A stretch of 10,117 nucleotides of DNA from assembly GCA_003990745.1 (NCBI GenBank), contig RBNI01007642.1, positions 1-10,117 of the forward strand, written 5' to 3'. The notes beneath the pieces are model-generated. The model saw nothing but the letters and a program-made list of their open reading frames with translations. It was not told the origin of the DNA and did not search any database. Below are positions 8,101 to 10,117 of this stretch, one piece after another (within the stretch, counting starts at the first letter, position 1; every line of letters starts with the position of its first letter). The translations under genes and the position numbers were made by a program. The DNA is from Jimgerdemannia flammicorona. Lineage: Eukaryota > Mucoromycota > Endogonomycetes > Endogonales > Endogonaceae.

Positions 8101-8344
8101 TGAGGAAAGACCGGCTCATACCATTTAGAGCAAGCTAAGCCACACTGACAACTTTTCATGAAAAGCAACACATTTTCAAGTTTTCATTTCATCTATACTG
8201 GTGTACAAGGTGTGACAGAAGTCTGGCAATAGTTCACCACAAGTATCATCAAATTTCATCAAGTTTTCATCGAATGGCAACTTAAGGATCATCAAGCTCT
8301 GAATACTTAAAGAGGAGAGGTCTGGCCTAGGCCTCTCTAAGAGT
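8101..8344. other. unassigned spacer between copy B and a decayed frame
   Basis: No open frame or known repeat is recognised here. The segment begins where copy B loses similarity inside the RT domain. It has mixed composition, with a 14-bp palindrome at 8152-8165, repeated TTTTCAT words, three TCATCAA words (8246, 8256, 8289), and a GGCCTAGGCC palindrome near 8323. Unlike the LINE copies on both sides it is not rich in TAG/GTA words. It could be part of another mobile element that cut off copy B. No terminal repeats or target-site duplications were found by eye. Confidence 0.45.
8152..8165. repeat. 14-bp perfect palindrome
   Basis: CTTTTCATGAAAAG reads the same on both strands. The half-site TTTTCAT recurs in direct orientation about 8179-8185 and 8264-8271 nearby. 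A palindrome of this length can be a dimeric protein site or chance in AT-rich DNA, and no function is assigned. Confidence 0.6.
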
Positions 8345-8890
8345 TTTGCAGTAGTGGCAGGGGCTGGGACTGCTACTGGAGAAACTGGAGGTCAGTGGAG
8401 ATTGAGTGGTATTGAGGACTAGTATACTGTGATGGGGGGCAGGAGAGCTACTGCTAGGCCCATGGGGGTGGGGTAGGGAAGGTATAGTGTTGACAGAGGG
8501 GGGGGTCAGGTGACTGGTCAGGTGACAGATCAGGTGGCTGCCAGGGGACAGGGGTCTGGAGTGGAGATGGCTGGGACTGGCATTCCTGGGACTGAGCCAG
8601 TGGCTGGGCCAGTGACTGGAGATGGGACTGCTGGTGGACTGCCTGGGGCTGGTGAGGTGACTGCTGGTATCTTGGGAAGTAAGGGGAAGATGACAATAGC
8701 AGCTGACTCTGGAGAACTGGTGGTGTATCCCTTTTTCCACAAATTGGTATCAACATAGGTAATATCGGTGAATTTTCTGGGACTGAGCTTGTCTGCCAGA
8801 GAGGTGTTATGGCTAGTGGGAGAGAAGATTACTGGCACAGAGTCCCTGAGGTTTATTCCATTGGCAGAGGCAGTAGAGATTGGCACTTGG
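8345..8890 (+). pseudogene. unrecognised Gly/Ala/Val/Thr-rich frame with three TAG stops
   Basis: One plus-strand frame can be read from about 8345 to the start of copy C with only three stops, all TAG (in IED-stop-YTVMGG, MGVG-stop-GRYSVD and KLVST-stop-VISVNF). The first two thirds are low in complexity (GTEPVAGPVTGDGTAGGLPG and similar). The last 60 codons look more like a folded protein: SGELVVYPFFHKLVST, then VISVNFLGLSLSAREVLWLV and TGTESLRFIPLAEAVEIGT. TAG is one transition from CAG or TGG, the same lesion seen in the LINE copies. The product is not recognised. It may be a Gag- or ORF1-like part of another mobile element or a host gene tail. GC-rich composition makes long open frames less surprising here, and the opposite strand is also partly open (Pro/Ser-rich), so the call is tentative. 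Confidence 0.35.
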
Positions 8891-8973
8891 ACATCTTTCT
8901 CTACTACAATTCACATTATACATACTTTTATAACATACTTTTAAGTTGTTTATTAGAGAAAGGTATTAAGGCA

Positions 8974-9758
8974 ATATCAACTAGCAAGTAAGCAGATGCA
9001 CATACTGGATCAGGTGGACCTGGGGCTTTCAACTGGCAGCATGTTAGATATGGGTATGGACTAGAGATGAGGTCTTTTAGTAGTCTGAGTGGACAGAGCA
9101 GTTCTAGCAGTAAAAGTATCACTAGTGATAGGGCTGGAGGATAGGCAGAGAGGAGCTTTGTAGACATACTGAGGGATGGTGGTTGGCTGGAGTGGGCAGG
9201 CAAGAGGAAAGGTGAAGCAGAAGATTGTGGAAGCTAGAGGAGCTAGAGGAGCTAGACCTCAGCCGGTAGGTGGTAGGGCTGGTGGGGTGGCTGCTGGGAG
9301 TAGTGATGGGACTGCTGATGGTGGCATGACTGAGAATCTGGAAAAAATCCAGATGTAACTGCTGATGGTGGGGCTGGGCATATGGGCCCAAAGTGGAAGG
9401 GGGACCTGGCTGATGGTGTGATAGGGCTGGTAGTAGCACTATTACTCAAGAAATCTATTTTGGAGTTCACAGCTACCTTGTGCTTCCAGGGCTTAGCAGT
9501 GACGGTGAGGATGGTCCTGGGGCTTATCTCACAGCAGGTGGCTGGGGCAGCCTTAGTGAAGTTTCTGAAGAGACTAGAGGGGGTTGAGGTGGGCTTTGAG
9601 GAGGTGAGTTCACTGGATGAGACTTTGAAGACTAGGGTGGTGGTTGGGGAAGTGGTGGTCCTTATGGTGTGCTGCCTTAGGTAGGACCCCAGGGTGATGC
9701 AGCTGCTGGTAAAGGGGGTACCTATAGTGATGAGGGTTGAGACTAGGTGGAGGGTAGA
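8974..9758 (+). pseudogene. LINE copy C ORF1, N-terminal third, start codon lost
   Basis: This corresponds to residues 1 to about 255 of copy A ORF1. The codon aligned with the initiator is ATA (8974-8976), and TAA (8989-8991) replaces the CAA of copy A five codons later. Matching stretches include SGGPGAFNWQHV, RDGGW, GTADGGMTENL, GDLADGVIGLVVALLLKK and VKFLKRLEGVEVGFEE, then LVKGVPIV at the start of the RRM-like segment. The good frame changes near 9195 and returns near 9355; the second shift sits at an A tract one base out of register with the 8-A tract of copy A. Another stop, TAG, lies within the RRM-like start (after CCLR, where copy A has Trp). The fragment cannot make a protein. Confidence 0.82.
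9232..9258 (+). repeat. three 9-bp tandem units inside copy C
   Basis: AGCTAGAGG is repeated at 9232, 9241 and, with two changes at the end, 9250. It falls in the low-complexity Gly/Ala-rich part of ORF1. Copy A shows no such triplet at the matching place, so this is probably local slippage in copy C. In the original ORF1 frame each unit contributes a TAG. Confidence 0.65.
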
Positions 9759-10013
9759 TGTAAGCGCACAACCTCCAAGCCACAGAAATCACACGCGATC
9801 TCCGAACAAATCTGGAAATCACCTGTAAGATCACGAAGCTGAGTCAAACAGAAGTCACAGCACACAAAGCTGAGTCAATACCAAGTCACGGAACACAAGA
9901 CCCACACAAATGGAATCTTACCAATCCAGAACAAATGCATATATACCCAACCCGAGATGCGTCGAAACAGAGAACCAAAACAAACAACACCCACAACTTC
10001 CAAACACACAAAC
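9759..10013 (+). promoter_or_regulatory. promoter-like region: two TGAGTCA sites, CCAAT, TATA, CA-rich leader
   Basis: The sequence changes abruptly at 9759 from TAG-rich LINE DNA to CpG-containing, CA-rich DNA. Two TGAGTCA words (9840-9846 and 9871-9877) match the binding site known for fungal Gcn4/CPC1-type bZIP and AP-1 factors. CCAAT lies at 9921 and TATATA at 9940-9945, 74 nt before the ATG. The 5' leader is purine- and CA-rich (AACCAAAACAAACAACACCC), as in many fungal mRNAs. The sites are spaced and ordered as in a core promoter with upstream activating sites; factor identity is inference. Alternatively the region is a long terminal repeat, since it begins TGTAAG at the junction. I see no primer-binding site or closing CA to support that. 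Confidence 0.5.
9836..9897 (+). repeat. two 31-bp tandem units carrying TGAGTCA
   Basis: The unit AAGCTGAGTCAA...GTCAC...ACACA occurs at 9836-9866 and 9867-9897, directly abutting. The copies share AAGCTGAGTCAA, AAGTCAC and AACACA or CACACA, with scattered differences between. A spacing of 31 bp is close to three turns of B-DNA, which would place both TGAGTCA words on the same face. A weaker echo (GAAATCAC) lies upstream at 9785 and 9815. Confidence 0.75.
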
Positions 10014-10117
10014 ATGACCACCGAGATCTACAACCGCATCCGTGCTGACATTTGGAATGCCATTGTCAACCAAGCCACACCCCCTCTGCCCCTCATGAAT
10101 ATCTACAGCCAAGCACC
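10014..10117 (+). CDS. 5' end of an unrecognised gene, runs off the window
   Basis: The ATG at 10014 sits in a favourable context (CACAAACATGACC) after a CA-rich leader and a TATA box, and the frame is open for all 34 visible codons. The protein begins MTTEIYNRIRADIWNAIV and continues with a Pro-rich turn (ATPPLPLMNIYSQA). Codons favour C in the third position (ATC, TAC, AAC, CGC, GCC, CTC), unlike the decayed frames to its left, and there is no sign of CpA loss. No signal peptide is visible. The visible part is too short to assign a family; a host gene or the first ORF of a younger mobile element are both possible. Confidence 0.55.
   Translation, partial: MTTEIYNRIRADIWNAIVNQATPPLPLMNIYSQA

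Larger units (their letters stand above)
8891..9758 (+). mobile_element. LINE copy C, 5' end only, close to copy A
   Basis: This fragment starts at ACATCTTTCTCTACTAC, which matches the inferred 5' end of copy A in inverse orientation, and is collinear with it to about the RRM-like segment of ORF1. The first 86 bp align without a gap and differ at 12 sites. Similarity to copy A ends near 9758, where unrelated sequence begins (TGTAAGCGCAC). It is thus a 5' portion without a 3' part, the reverse of usual LINE truncation, consistent with disruption by whatever starts at 9759. With copy A it forms a large inverted, imperfect repeat about 4 kb apart. Confidence 0.85.

Noticed and set aside
8327..8886. 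Minus-strand Pro/Ser-rich frames opposite the 8345-8890 frame.
   Set aside because: They look like antisense shadows of Gly/Thr-rich codons. Low complexity, no start context and no recognisable fold.

Overview
The window looks like transposon-rich DNA from a filamentous fungus. The reasons are short GT-AG intron-like gaps with CTAAT branch-site-like words, a CA-rich leader in front of an ATG with fungal-style C-ending codons at the right edge, and nonsense and missense changes that look like repeat-induced point mutation (RIP; C to T, mainly at CpA). No bacterial operon, rRNA, tRNA or CRISPR array is visible. The fungal assignment is an inference, and no species can be named.

The left 4.6 kb is copy A of a two-ORF non-LTR retrotransposon (LINE) on the minus strand. 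It has a short 5' leader (4577-4495), an uninterrupted ORF1 (4494-2461; 677 codons, with an RRM-like central segment), a 31-nt gap, and ORF2 (2429 to beyond position 1). ORF2 carries an APE-type endonuclease and a reverse transcriptase of the L1/Tx1 kind. It stays in one frame to the window edge but contains eight in-frame stops. The element's 3' end lies outside the window.

From 4578 to about 5848 the DNA is strongly AT-rich. It holds no intact gene, but it contains minus-strand segments with far fewer stops than such composition predicts, probably remnants of an old intron-bearing gene of unknown identity.

From about 5849 to 8100 lies copy B on the plus strand, a diverged relative of the same LINE. 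It covers the 3' half of ORF1 and ORF2 up to the first RT blocks, again with no frameshift but with 17 stops in ORF2. From 8101 to 8344 is unassigned spacer with a 14-bp palindrome. From 8345 to 8890 is an unrecognised Gly/Ala/Val/Thr-rich frame broken by three TAG codons. Copy C (8891 to about 9758, plus strand) is the 5' leader and N-terminal third of ORF1, close to copy A but mutated; its start codon is now ATA.

At about 9759 the mutated LINE stops abruptly. Unmutated-looking sequence follows: two 31-bp tandem units each carrying TGAGTCA, a CCAAT word, TATATA, a CA-rich leader, and an ATG at 10014 opening a frame that leaves the window. This could be a host gene promoter or the 5' end of a younger mobile element.

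The window is best read as a nested graveyard of one LINE family under C-to-T mutation, next to a gene start that escaped it. I see no convincing new multi-gene system. The most interesting points are the intact ORF1 beside a nonsense-riddled ORF2, the shared Glu-to-Asp change in the endonuclease active-site motif, and the sharp boundary at 9759.
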